Origin: Syntrophaceae bacterium CG2_30_49_12
GTDB taxonomy: Bacteria > Desulfobacterota > Syntrophia > Syntrophales > CG2-30-49-12
Direction of reading: 5' to 3'
Assembly: GCA_001873675.1 (NCBI GenBank)
Contig: MNZP01000152.1
Coordinates: 1 to 35,578 of the forward strand
Length of the DNA: 35,578 nt
Shown: piece by piece, positions 8,285 to 16,599 of the stretch
Layout: each line of letters begins with the position of its first letter
Position numbering within the stretch: position 1 is the stretch's first letter
Made by a program: the position numbers and the translations under genes
The notes under the pieces: model-generated
Seen by the model: the letters and a program-made list of their open reading frames with translations, nothing else
Database searches by the model: none
Told to the model about the DNA's origin: nothing

Positions 8285-8725
8285 TCATCCAAATTGAACT
8301 CTGTCCCTACACTCGCCCTTGAGAACATCGTTGACAACTCGCATGAGACGTTGCGGCGTCACAGGTTTCTCAATAAATCCATCCGGGACACGTGCTTTAC
8401 ATCGAGACACAATATCTTTCCAATCAACATTGATTTGTTCCTTGATACCGGTAATTATGATCAGTGGAACGTCTTTTAATGGTTCTTCTCGTCGTCGCAA
8501 CCTGAGGAACAAATTGATACCCGTTTTCCCGGGCATTAATAAGTCGAGGCAGATCAAATCAGGAGTATCTTCCCTGATTAGCCTCTCTCCGTCCTCAGCA
8601 TTGTTTGCTGTCCGCACGGAAAAACCGTTTTCCTCCAGTATGGCTGACAGATATGTCGTCAAATCTTCTTCGTCATCAATAACAACAGCCCTTCTTCTTA
8701 TATCTTCCCTTTCTAAAGAACCCAT
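8285..8725 (-). CDS. Single-domain response regulator (receiver only)
   Basis: The 146-residue protein is a CheY-like receiver with no output domain. The acidic pair DDEED, the phosphoacceptor Asp in LICLDLLMPGKTG, the Thr in IIITG and the Lys in FIEKPV are all present. A strong AAAGGAGGG site precedes ATG 8725. The start is 49 bp after the HdrD-like gene and the stop precedes the histidine kinase, so kinase and receiver form a pair in the same operon as the redox complex. Lacking a DNA-binding domain, it probably acts by protein contact or in a phosphorelay. Confidence 0.93.
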   Translation of the reverse strand: MGSLEREDIRRRAVVIDDEEDLTTYLSAILEENGFSVRTANNAEDGERLIREDTPDLICLDLLMPGKTGINLFLRLRRREEPLKDVPLIIITGIKEQINVDWKDIVSRCKARVPDGFIEKPVTPQRLMRVVNDVLKGECRDRVQFG

Positions 8726-8774
8726 TTTTCTATCCCTCCTTTTTTAAGATTCTCTCAGAGATAAAACCTGTGCT

Positions 8775-10118
8775 TCATTTGTCCAGGATTACCGCCTTAT
8801 CAAAAAGATCGAAGACACCACCTACCCGAACATCCATCTTATGGTAGTCCATAAGCTGCATAAGCTGCCGTTTGCAGTTGGCACAGGGGGCTGCCAGGTA
8901 TTTCGCCCCTGTCTCCTTAACCTGGTTCAACTTCATCTTTCCCCCAACGTTCATCCTATAATCGAGGAAGGTAACCTCGTTCTTTTTTACCCCTTCTTTG
9001 CTGTCCATAACCGCCAGGCCGCCTCCGCCGCCACAACACCAGTTATAGTCTCGGTTCGGGGTCATCTCTCGAAAATCAGTGGTACAGGCCCTTAATAGTA
9101 CCCGAGGTTCCTCAATCACACCGGTGCTTCGTGCGAAGTTACAGGGGTCATGATAGGTGACAGGTTCTGGATTTTTGTTCGGATCAAGCCTGAGTTTTCC
9201 TCTGGCCAATTCTTCCGCAGCGATGATAAAGATATTGGTGATTTCATAGGGGATATCCCCTCCCCAATAGAAAGCGCCGCCTATCCTCTTAGCGATTCGG
9301 TAGGCGTGGCCGCATTCCCCTATGACGAGTTTTTTAACCTTCAGCTTCAGGCAGGCATCGTGGAGTAGTTTGTTCTTGCGCTTCATGTGGGCATCATCAC
9401 CGGTAAAAAGCCCAAAATTTGCACCGTCGAAGGCCTCAGAGCTCATCGTCCAGCTCAACCCAGCGGCGTGGAAGAAGGTTGCACAACCCATCTGAGTCTC
9501 TGGAAATGAGACCAGGTCTGCCGAGGCCGGGACGAATAGGATGTCTGCCTCCTGGTCGACGGGTATTTTAATGGGGATGCCGTGCTCTTCCTGTAACTCC
9601 GATTCAAGGAATTCCACCGCATTCATGAAAGACGCATAAGTCTGGCCTTCATCGTTCCCGAATTTATCGGACATCTCCTGGGTCTGTGCCATCATCTTGG
9701 GGGACATGCCAAGGGCGTGGACAATGGCCCGGCCTTTACGTGTAATGACGGAGTTGTCAATACCAAAGGGGCAGAATTTGGCGCAGCGTCGGCAACCGGA
9801 GCATTCGTAGAAATCTCGTACCCAGGTTTCAATATCCTCCGGGCTTAAATTGTTGGATTGGCCATTGAATAGACCTCGAATCTTTGTCAGTATAGAACCG
9901 TTTTGTTTGTACAGCTTCCGAATCAGGTCGGAGCGGGCCGCCGGGTTTGTTCGTCTTTGGGGGTTTGCCCTGGAAACATGGCACTGCTCAGCGCATGTTC
10001 CACACTTAGCGCAGATGTCCATGTACAACTGAAGAGCCCTGGGGCCATCCTTGATGGCCTTGACAGAATTAATTGCCTTTTCAATGTCCGTCTGGGAGAT
10101 TACACTTTCTTCGCTCAT
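8775..10118 (-). CDS. HdrD/TmcB-like iron-sulfur protein
   Basis: The 447-residue cytoplasmic subunit belongs to the HdrD/DsrK/TmcB family, which pass electrons between membrane quinone/cytochrome b and thiol or cytochrome partners. Two [4Fe-4S] motifs lie at Cys36-39-42-46 (CAKCGTCAEQC) and Cys106-109-112-116 (CSGCRRCAKFC). The C-terminal half has a CCG domain: YHDPCNFA, then WCCGGGGG at 360-367 and CANCK at 412-416, the pattern that binds a non-cubane cluster in heterodisulfide reductases. A first CCG-like repeat is degenerate (Cys212, GECGHAY at 268). ATG 10118 has GAGAGGT upstream. Its start is 12 bp after the stop of the cytochrome b gene, with which it must form a complex. The exact electron acceptor cannot be told from sequence. 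Confidence 0.88.
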   Translation of the reverse strand: MSEESVISQTDIEKAINSVKAIKDGPRALQLYMDICAKCGTCAEQCHVSRANPQRRTNPAARSDLIRKLYKQNGSILTKIRGLFNGQSNNLSPEDIETWVRDFYECSGCRRCAKFCPFGIDNSVITRKGRAIVHALGMSPKMMAQTQEMSDKFGNDEGQTYASFMNAVEFLESELQEEHGIPIKIPVDQEADILFVPASADLVSFPETQMGCATFFHAAGLSWTMSSEAFDGANFGLFTGDDAHMKRKNKLLHDACLKLKVKKLVIGECGHAYRIAKRIGGAFYWGGDIPYEITNIFIIAAEELARGKLRLDPNKNPEPVTYHDPCNFARSTGVIEEPRVLLRACTTDFREMTPNRDYNWCCGGGGGLAVMDSKEGVKKNEVTFLDYRMNVGGKMKLNQVKETGAKYLAAPCANCKRQLMQLMDYHKMDVRVGGVFDLFDKAVILDK

Positions 10119-10130
10119 GGTATCACCTCT

Positions 10131-10838
10131 CTATTCTTGATAGATTATTGATTTACTGTAAAATGTGCCGGGAATGTGGAGAAACTTGCCGAACGGTATA
10201 TAGATGATCAACAACTGTCCCAAGAAAAAATGGAGAAGGAAGGCTGGGTCACCGGGCACAGCGACGCTTTTGAAGGTAAAAAGGGCAACAAAATATTCCC
10301 TGCTTTGAGCAAGGTCAAAATGAGTGACAAACCGCATTATATCCCCGGTGATGATAATGCCTAAGATCAACGCCAACGTAAGGTAATCGTCCTTATCGGA
10401 GATCTCCCTGACCCGTTGAACTGCCAATCGGCGGACGAGCAAGTAGATTCCCATAATGAAAATGACCAACCCCGCGGCGCCTCCCAGTGTGGTCGAGAGT
10501 GTATCTACGTCTTCTTTACCCATTCTGAGGACTTGCCAGAGAAGCGGAAAATCCGTTACCACCCTCACATGGCCGATGAGAATCAATGCGATACTTACGT
10601 GAAATACCCAGGTCCCGGCCCAGAGGGGTTTGTTCCCTTTAAAGAGATTCTCGAAGATAAAAATCTCCTTCACAATTCTTTTCCACTTGTCACCAGGGGT
10701 CGAGGCAGCGGGGTAGAGGGTCATCTTCCCTTGAGCAGCCTTGGTCCACTTAAGAATTTTGTGGGTGATACCCGATAGAAACACGATGAGCGTAATGTAC
10801 GGCAATATCTCTCCAATAAAGATTTTGATTCCACCCAT
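10131..10838 (-). CDS. NarI/DsrM/TmcC-like cytochrome b membrane subunit
   Basis: The 235-residue protein has about five membrane helices and belongs to the nitrate-reductase gamma/DsrM/TmcC/HdrE family. Four histidines, H80, H90, H203 and H221, have the 10- and 18-residue spacings of the heme b ligands of NarI, so two b hemes are expected. A clear AAGGAGGAAG site precedes ATG 10838. It is the first gene of the operon, followed by the HdrD-like subunit 12 bp on, the response regulator and the kinase. The pair is likely a quinol-linked electron-transfer complex; no periplasmic cytochrome c partner (as in Tmc or Dsr operons) is encoded here. Confidence 0.9.
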   Translation of the reverse strand: MGGIKIFIGEILPYITLIVFLSGITHKILKWTKAAQGKMTLYPAASTPGDKWKRIVKEIFIFENLFKGNKPLWAGTWVFHVSIALILIGHVRVVTDFPLLWQVLRMGKEDVDTLSTTLGGAAGLVIFIMGIYLLVRRLAVQRVREISDKDDYLTLALILGIIITGDIMRFVTHFDLAQSREYFVALFTFKSVAVPGDPAFLLHFFLGQLLIIYIPFGKFLHIPGTFYSKSIIYQE

Positions 10839-10901
10839 AGTACTCTTCCTCCTTAAATGTTAGTTTAAATAATAGCATTAATTAAGATAATTAAATTACT
10901 T

Positions 10902-10918
10902 ACCTTATGAGATAAGGT
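10902..10918. promoter_or_regulatory. Palindrome upstream of the redox operon
   Basis: ACCTTAT-GAG-ATAAGGT is an exact 7-bp inverted repeat with a 3-base centre, in the AT-rich region 64 bp before the cytochrome b start codon on the minus strand. Its shape fits an operator. It could control the redox operon or the arg genes on the other side; the binding protein is unknown. Confidence 0.4.
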
Positions 10919-11025
10919 TCGTATCATTTTCCACTAATGATGTTAAATGTTTTTTTAATGTTCAATTTTCTGCCTTGACAATTGTGTTCACCTAAGACTA
11001 AATAGTTCCTGAAGCCCTGTAACTT

Positions 11026-11139
11026 ATGGATAATCCTATTGATGGTAATATTCTCCGTTGTGTTTCCCCGCTGATCATCACAGAATTGAATGTTGATCGG
11101 GCAATTGATATCCTGGATGGGGTGATGGAGGGCAAATGA
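11026..11139 (+). pseudogene. argD: argD (acetylornithine aminotransferase) C-terminal remnant
   Basis: An open frame of 37 codons from ATG 11026 encodes DGNILRCVSPLIITELNVDR followed by AIDILDGVMEGK, which matches the last 30 or so residues of ArgD-type aminotransferases. The stop TGA overlaps the argF start codon (ATGA, 11136-11139), the coupling expected of an argD-argF operon. Upstream in the same frame there is a stop at 11020-11022, and the preceding 180 bases show no ArgD sequence in any frame. The body of argD, and argB if it was there, has therefore been removed or moved, and the remnant may now act as a leader that couples translation into argF. Confidence 0.75.
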
Positions 11140-12047
11140 AGAAAGATCTTTTAAGCGTTTATGATCTTCAAGTATTGGATTTTGAATTGATATTTGAAAA
11201 AGCGAAAAAGCTGAAAAAAATGCTCCGGGATGGGCATACCTATGCACCTCTGAAGGGCAAGACCCTCGGGATGATTTTCGATAAACCGTCCACCAGAACA
11301 CGCATTTCTTTTGAGGTGGGGATGTACCAGCTTGGGGGGATGGCCGTATTCCTCAGCAGTCGGGATACCCAGTCCGCCAGGGGGGAGAGCATTGCCGATA
11401 CCGCAAGGATTATGTCCAGGTATTTAGACGGCATTATGATCAGGACTTATTCCCAAAGTTCCGTTGAAGAGTTTGCCGGATATGCAACGATACCGGTGAT
11501 AAACGGTTTGACGGACCTTCTCCACCCGTGTCAGATCTTGAGCGATCTTTTTACCATTATCGAGAAGAAGGGAACCTACGAAAATCTGAAAATTGCCTAT
11601 GTCGGGGATGGGAATAATATTGCCAACTCCTGGATAAATGCCGCCGCCAGGCTTCCCTTCCACCTTGCCCTTGCCTGTCCGGAAGGGTATGAACCTGATA
11701 CGGGTATCCTGGAGCGGGGAAGGAGAGATGCGGAGCGGGGCGTCACTCTCTATCGCAATCCTTGTGACGTAGTGCGCGATGCTGATGTCGTTTATACCGA
11801 TGTATGGGCCAGTATGGGACAGGAGGCCGAAAGGGAGGAGAGGGCAGGGGTGTTCAAGGAATATCAGATCAACAGGGAACTGCTGCGAGGGGCGCGAAGA
11901 GACGTTATAGTTATGCACTGTCTCCCCGCTCATCGTGGGGAGGAGATAGCGGCAGAGGTTATTGACGGTCCCTACTCGGTAGTTTTTGACCAGGCGGAGA
12001 ATCGCCTCCATGTCCAGAAGGCGATTCTGGAAATTTTGCTCGATTAG
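11136..12047 (+). CDS. argF: Ornithine carbamoyltransferase
   Basis: ArgF transfers the carbamoyl group from carbamoyl phosphate to ornithine to make citrulline in arginine synthesis. The 303-residue length is standard. Motifs: carbamoyl-phosphate-binding STRTR at 52-56, HPCQILSDL, the ornithine-binding SMGQE loop in the DVWASMGQE segment, and HCLPAHRGEEI near the end. The start ATG overlaps the stop of the argD remnant by the ATGA arrangement, so the gene was coupled to argD. It is followed by argG after 34 bp on the same strand. Confidence 0.97.
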   Translation: MKKDLLSVYDLQVLDFELIFEKAKKLKKMLRDGHTYAPLKGKTLGMIFDKPSTRTRISFEVGMYQLGGMAVFLSSRDTQSARGESIADTARIMSRYLDGIMIRTYSQSSVEEFAGYATIPVINGLTDLLHPCQILSDLFTIIEKKGTYENLKIAYVGDGNNIANSWINAAARLPFHLALACPEGYEPDTGILERGRRDAERGVTLYRNPCDVVRDADVVYTDVWASMGQEAEREERAGVFKEYQINRELLRGARRDVIVMHCLPAHRGEEIAAEVIDGPYSVVFDQAENRLHVQKAILEILLD

Positions 12048-12081
12048 AGTATTTTTCAATGAGAGGAAGGAAATCGGGATT

Positions 12082-13290
12082 GTGACTAATCAGGTAAGAA
12101 AGGTGGTCCTTGCCTACTCGGGAGGTTTGGATACATCGGTTATTTTAAGGTGGCTTATCGAGACCTATAAATGTGAAGTAATCGCCTTTGCCGCGGATAT
12201 CGGTCAGAAGGAAGAGCTGGACGGTCTTAAGGAAAAGGCTATTGCCACCGGCGCCGGTAAGATATATATTGAAAATTTAAGGGAAGAATTCGTCAGTGAT
12301 TTTGTCTTTCCTGCTCTGAGGGCCAATGCCTGCTACGAGGGCAGATATCTCCTCGGGACTTCCCTGGGCAGGCCGCTTATCGCTAAAAAACAGATAGAGA
12401 TTGCCGCCGCAGAAGGCGCAGATGCCGTCGCGCATGGCGCCACGGGAAAGGGAAACGATCAGGTAAGGTTTGAGCTGACTTACATGGCTTTAAACCCGGA
12501 GATCAGGATTATTTCACCCTGGAGGGATGAGCGCTGGAGCTTCGATTCAAGAAGCTCGATGGTCGCTTATGCCCGTAAACACAACATTCCTCTTTTGCTG
12601 ACCGAGAAAAAACCTTACAGCAGCGACAGGAATCTCCTTCATATCTCTCATGAGGGCGGCATTCTCGAAGACCCCTGGGCGGAGCCGCCGGAGGATATGT
12701 TTGTCTTGACTGCTTCTCCCGAAGTGGCGCCCGATATTCCCACCTATGTAGAAGTCGCTTTTGAGAAGGGTAATCCCGTGGCGGTGGATGGGGTGAAGAT
12801 GACCCCGGCAAAGCTCTTGGACCATTTGAACCTGTTGGCGGGCAGAAACGGGATCGGGAGAATGGACATGGTCGAGAATCGCTTTGTGGGGATGAAATCG
12901 CGCGGAGTTTACGAGACACCGGGGGGAACTGTCCTCTGGGCGGCCCATCAGGCGGTGGAGACGATTACCATGGATCGGGAAGTTATGCTGATGAGAGATT
13001 CACTGATACCCAAATATGCCCAACTGGTCTATAACGGTTTCTGGTATTCGCCGGAGATGAAAGTTCTCCAGAAATTGATTGACGAAACACAGGAAAACGT
13101 GAGAGGCACTGCCCGTTTGAAATTGTACAAGGGGAACTGTATCGTCGTCGGGAGGAAATCACCGCAATCCCTTTATATGGAGGATTTTGCCACCTTTGAA
13201 AAAGACATGGTTTACAACCAGAGTGATGCCACGGGATTTATAAGACTCAATGCCCTTAGGCTGAAGATACAGGCGTTGCAGAAAGGTTAA
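12082..13290 (+). CDS. argG: Argininosuccinate synthase
   Basis: ArgG joins citrulline and aspartate with ATP to give argininosuccinate. The 402-residue product is of normal length when started at GTG 12082, which is preceded by GAGGAAGG; the frame is open back to 11986 but those extra residues overlap argF and are not ArgG-like. The ATP-pyrophosphatase P-loop AYSGGLDTS sits at residues 10-18, followed by HGATGKGNDQVRFE and SPWRDERW. Between argF (34 bp) and argH (33 bp) on the same strand, it is part of the arginine operon. Confidence 0.97.
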   Translation: MTNQVRKVVLAYSGGLDTSVILRWLIETYKCEVIAFAADIGQKEELDGLKEKAIATGAGKIYIENLREEFVSDFVFPALRANACYEGRYLLGTSLGRPLIAKKQIEIAAAEGADAVAHGATGKGNDQVRFELTYMALNPEIRIISPWRDERWSFDSRSSMVAYARKHNIPLLLTEKKPYSSDRNLLHISHEGGILEDPWAEPPEDMFVLTASPEVAPDIPTYVEVAFEKGNPVAVDGVKMTPAKLLDHLNLLAGRNGIGRMDMVENRFVGMKSRGVYETPGGTVLWAAHQAVETITMDREVMLMRDSLIPKYAQLVYNGFWYSPEMKVLQKLIDETQENVRGTARLKLYKGNCIVVGRKSPQSLYMEDFATFEKDMVYNQSDATGFIRLNALRLKIQALQKG

Positions 13291-13323
13291 CAGGGGGTAA
13301 TTACTCAGGAGTTAGGAGCCAGA

Positions 13324-14700
13324 ATGAAAAAGAAGCCTTGGGATGGGAGGTTTCGTGAGCCGACAGATGAACAGGTAGAGGTGTTTACCGCCTCTGTCCA
13401 TTTTGATAAACGTCTTGCCCCCTATGATATTGAAGGAAGTATTGCCCACACAAAGATGCTGGCCAGACAGCGTATCGTCTCGAAAAAGGAAGAAAAGACC
13501 ATTGTTGCCGGTCTGAGGGACATTTTCAGGGAGATTGAAAGGGGAAATTTCACCTTTCACCTCTCCGATGAAGATATTCATATGGCGATTGAGAGAGCCC
13601 TGATCGAGCGTGTGGGAGAAGTTGGGGGAAAACTCCACACGGGCAGGAGCAGGAATGATCAGGTATCTCTCGATGCAAGACTATACTTGAGAGATGAGAT
13701 TCAACGGATACTGGACCTGGTAGCCGCACTGAAGTCATCACTGGTTGAACTGGCGAAGAGGGAGAGCCGGACCATCATGCCGGGTTACACCCACCTCCAG
13801 AAGGCCCAGCCGGTTCTTCTCTCCCATTACCTCCTGGCTTACTGGGAGATGCTGGATCGGGATGAGGCAAGATTGCGGGATGGTCTCAAGAGGGTAAACG
13901 TGATGCCCCTCGGAGCCGCCGCTCTGGCCGGGTCGGTTCTGCCGCTTGACAGGGAGTACACGGCAAGATTGCTGAAATTTCCCGAGATATCCCGGAACAG
14001 CATGGATGCCGTCTCAGACCGTGATTTTGTCGCCGAATTTGTCTTTGTCGCCTCTTTAATAATGATGCACCTCTCCCGGTTTTGTGAGGACCTTATCATC
14101 TGGTCTACCGAGGAGTTTAGTTTCGTAGAGATCTCCGATGCCTTTACCACGGGAAGCAGTATCATGCCCCAGAAGAAGAATCCCGATGTTGCCGAGTTGA
14201 TCAGGGGGAAAACGGGGCGTGTCTACGGAAATATGATTACCCTCTTGACACTCCTGAAGGGTCTCCCCATGACCTACAACCGTGACCTTCAGGAAGATAA
14301 AGAACCTCTCTTTGATACGATGGATACGGTGACGGGATGCCTGGAGATATTCGCCGGCATGATCAAACATCTAAGGTTTAACAGGGCAAGGATGCAGGAA
14401 GAGGCTGCGAGGGGATTCTCCACGGCTACCGATGTGGCCGATTATCTGGTGATACGGGGTGTCCCTTTCCGGGAATCACACGGGATTGTAGGTCGTCTCG
14501 TTGCCTACTGTACGGGGGAAAATAAGGGGTTGTCAGACCTGACGATAAAAGAATTCCGCCGGTTTTATAAGGGTTTTGATGAAGATGTCTATGAGTGTCT
14601 CCAGGTGGAAAATGCGGTGAATGCGAGAAGAACCCTTGGTGGCACAGCGGAGAAAATGGTCTTAAAGAGGATCGAAGAGATTGAAGGGGGGAAGAGATGA
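13324..14700 (+). CDS. argH: Argininosuccinate lyase
   Basis: ArgH cleaves argininosuccinate to arginine and fumarate, the last step of arginine synthesis. The 458 residues fit the family. Signatures: KPWDGRF near the start, HTGRSRNDQV, PGYTHLQKAQP and the fumarase-superfamily signature GSSIMPQKKNP. Its last codons overlap the start of the lipoprotein gene (ATGA at 14697-14700), so the two are translationally coupled. Confidence 0.97.
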   Translation: MKKKPWDGRFREPTDEQVEVFTASVHFDKRLAPYDIEGSIAHTKMLARQRIVSKKEEKTIVAGLRDIFREIERGNFTFHLSDEDIHMAIERALIERVGEVGGKLHTGRSRNDQVSLDARLYLRDEIQRILDLVAALKSSLVELAKRESRTIMPGYTHLQKAQPVLLSHYLLAYWEMLDRDEARLRDGLKRVNVMPLGAAALAGSVLPLDREYTARLLKFPEISRNSMDAVSDRDFVAEFVFVASLIMMHLSRFCEDLIIWSTEEFSFVEISDAFTTGSSIMPQKKNPDVAELIRGKTGRVYGNMITLLTLLKGLPMTYNRDLQEDKEPLFDTMDTVTGCLEIFAGMIKHLRFNRARMQEEAARGFSTATDVADYLVIRGVPFRESHGIVGRLVAYCTGENKGLSDLTIKEFRRFYKGFDEDVYECLQVENAVNARRTLGGTAEKMVLKRIEEIEGGKR

Positions 14701-15146
14701 AGAGAAAGAGAGAAAAACGTTGGCATTTATCTGTTGTGTTTATGATGCTGTTTCTCATAGCGATCTTTCAGGGATGCGGGAAGAAGGGAGACCCGATCCC
14801 TGAAAAAATCTTATTACCGAAGGCAATTTCCAACCTTGAGGCAAAACACGGCCAGGGCGGGATTATCCTTCGCTGGAGCGTGGAAGAACATGGAGTCCTC
14901 GCCGGATTCAGGATCACAAGGAGAGAAGTGGGAACAGTCTCCGATAGCTGTCCGGATTGTCCCGGGGAATATACTCTGATTGCCGACCTTTCGCTTTTCG
15001 ATCCAAAACTGACGAGGGAAGGGAAGGACGCTTTTTCCTATTTAGATGCAACGGTTGAACCCGGTAGGATTTACTCTTACCGTGTTGTCGTCTGCAATGC
15101 CTCCGGAGGATGCTCTGAGGCGTCAAATATTGTTGGAATAAAGTAA
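14697..15146 (+). CDS. LptM-like lipoprotein with fibronectin-III-like domain
   Basis: The 149-residue protein has a basic N-terminus, a hydrophobic segment and a lipobox ending IFQGC, followed by GKKGDPIP, the pattern of small LptM/YifL-type lipoproteins often found beside argH and lysA. The rest of the protein, with IILRWSVEEHGVLAGFRITR and a terminal YSYRVVVCNASG, looks like a fibronectin-III-type fold. It is probably anchored in the outer membrane facing the periplasm. Start ATG overlaps the argH stop. The stop TAA lies inside the first bases of the repeat at 15143-15285. Its role is unknown; position between argH and lysA appears conserved in related bacteria from memory. Confidence 0.75.
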   Translation: MKRKREKRWHLSVVFMMLFLIAIFQGCGKKGDPIPEKILLPKAISNLEAKHGQGGIILRWSVEEHGVLAGFRITRREVGTVSDSCPDCPGEYTLIADLSLFDPKLTREGKDAFSYLDATVEPGRIYSYRVVVCNASGGCSEASNIVGIK

Positions 15147-15285
15147 CTGCTCAGGTCGTCAGGTTCACAGTTTACAGTTTACAGTTCACAGTTCACGGTT
15201 GGTTGCCTTATCTTCATACTGGTCTATGCCCATTGTTTTCTAACCGTGAACCGTGAACCCCGGAACTTTGAACCTAAGTAATCAC
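15143..15285. repeat. Heptamer-containing inverted repeat element, copy A
   Basis: This noncoding element begins GTAACTGCTCAGGT and contains five tandem heptamers of the TTCACAG/TTTACAG type at about 15164-15200, then the inverse AACCGTGAACCGTGAACC and the end GAACTTTGAACCTAAGTAATC. Its outer parts match, in opposite orientation, those of the element at 33458-33569. The lipoprotein stop codon is bases 2-4 of the element. It fills the gap between the lipoprotein and lysA. Confidence 0.75.
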
Positions 15286-15298
15286 AGGTAATTTAACG

Positions 15299-16570
15299 AT
15301 GCATGATTTTCACTATGTGGATGATGAACTCTGCTGTGAAGGGATGCCCATTCTTAAGATCGCTGGAGAGGTGGGAACGCCCTTCTACCTCTACAGCTAC
15401 AGAACCATAAAAAATCACTTTAAGGTTTTTGACGGCGCCTTTGCCGGAATTTCCCATCTCGTCTGTTTTTCTGCCAAATCCAATGCCAATATCGCTATTC
15501 TGAAGATATTTATTCGTGAAGGCTCCGGTGTGGATATTGTCTCCGGGGGTGAACTATATCGAGCCTTACAGGCAGGGGTGGATCCCGGGAAGGTTGTCTA
15601 TTCCGGCGTCGGCAAGAGGGCGGACGAGATAGAATACGCCCTCAAGAGCGGGATCCTCATGTTTAACGTGGAATCCCCTCAGGAGCTTGAGGTGATCAAC
15701 GACTGCGCCGGCAGGCTGGGAAAGAAGGCGGGCATTTCCCTGCGTGTAAACCCGGATGTTGACCCTCGCACCCATCGCCATATAGCAACCGGTCTTAGAG
15801 AAAACAAATTCGGCATAAGTATAGAAAGGGCCCGTGAGGAGTATCATCGGGCAGAGAAACTGCCTCATTTAGATATTAAAGGGATCAGTTGCCATATCGG
15901 TTCTCAGGTGACCGAAATTGCTCCCTTTACCGATACTATTGAACGTCTGAAAAAAATCATCCGCCTGCTTCGTAAAGACGGCATCAATATCCGGTATCTT
16001 GATATCGGGGGCGGTCTCGGCATCACTTACGACCGTGAGACGCCTCCCCATCCTTCCGAGTATGCAAGCGCCATTATGAAGGCGTCTGCCGGTATGGATT
16101 GCACCTTTATCTTTGAGCCGGGGAGGGTTATTGTCGGCAATGGGGGGATACTGGTGACCAGAGTTCTCTATACCAAAGCTACGGAAGATAAGAATTTTGT
16201 CATTGTTGATGCCGGGATGAACGATTTACTGCGTCCTGCCCTTTACGATTCCTATCACCATATCCAGCCGGTGGTGAAACGGGAAGGTCAGGAGATCATG
16301 GCCGATGTGGTTGGTCCTATTTGCGAGTCCAGTGATTATCTGGCCAAGGGTAGGATGATCCCCCGGTTTGAGAGGGGGGAACTGATGGCCGTCATGAGCG
16401 CCGGCGCCTATGGGTTCAGCATGTCGTCAAATTATAATGCGAGACCGAGGATACCGGAGGTACTCGTCAGGAATGACCAGTTTTACGTGATCAGAAAAAG
16501 AGAGGAATATGCCGATCTGGTCAGGGGCGAGGAGATACCGAATTTTTTAATGAATGAAACTGTTGCATAG
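15299..16570 (+). CDS. lysA: Diaminopimelate decarboxylase
   Basis: LysA is the PLP enzyme that decarboxylates meso-diaminopimelate to lysine. The 423-residue product shows the PLP lysine at K60 (CFSAKSNAN), HIGSQ, the phosphate-binding GGGLGI, EPGR and the substrate-binding CESSD, all in the usual order for fold-III decarboxylases. The ribosome binding site is weak. It lies downstream of repeat copy A and 29 bp before dapA, so the lysine genes are grouped. Confidence 0.97.
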   Translation: MHDFHYVDDELCCEGMPILKIAGEVGTPFYLYSYRTIKNHFKVFDGAFAGISHLVCFSAKSNANIAILKIFIREGSGVDIVSGGELYRALQAGVDPGKVVYSGVGKRADEIEYALKSGILMFNVESPQELEVINDCAGRLGKKAGISLRVNPDVDPRTHRHIATGLRENKFGISIERAREEYHRAEKLPHLDIKGISCHIGSQVTEIAPFTDTIERLKKIIRLLRKDGINIRYLDIGGGLGITYDRETPPHPSEYASAIMKASAGMDCTFIFEPGRVIVGNGGILVTRVLYTKATEDKNFVIVDAGMNDLLRPALYDSYHHIQPVVKREGQEIMADVVGPICESSDYLAKGRMIPRFERGELMAVMSAGAYGFSMSSNYNARPRIPEVLVRNDQFYVIRKREEYADLVRGEEIPNFLMNETVA

Positions 16571-16599
16571 CAATATACTGGTTAGTGGAGGAAGGATTT

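Noticed and set aside
10975..11004. Promoter TTGACA at 10975 for argF
   Set aside because: No acceptable -10 hexamer is found at 16-18 bases; kept out of the feature list.
11424..12059. A 211-codon open frame on the minus strand
   Set aside because: Opposite argF, with low-complexity features of a shadow frame.
15143..15285. CRISPR array
   Set aside because: The repeats are heptamers without spacers and the ends are inverted; no cas genes are nearby.
15147..15298. Lysine riboswitch before lysA
   Set aside because: The gap is filled by the heptamer repeat and shows no lysine-riboswitch core.
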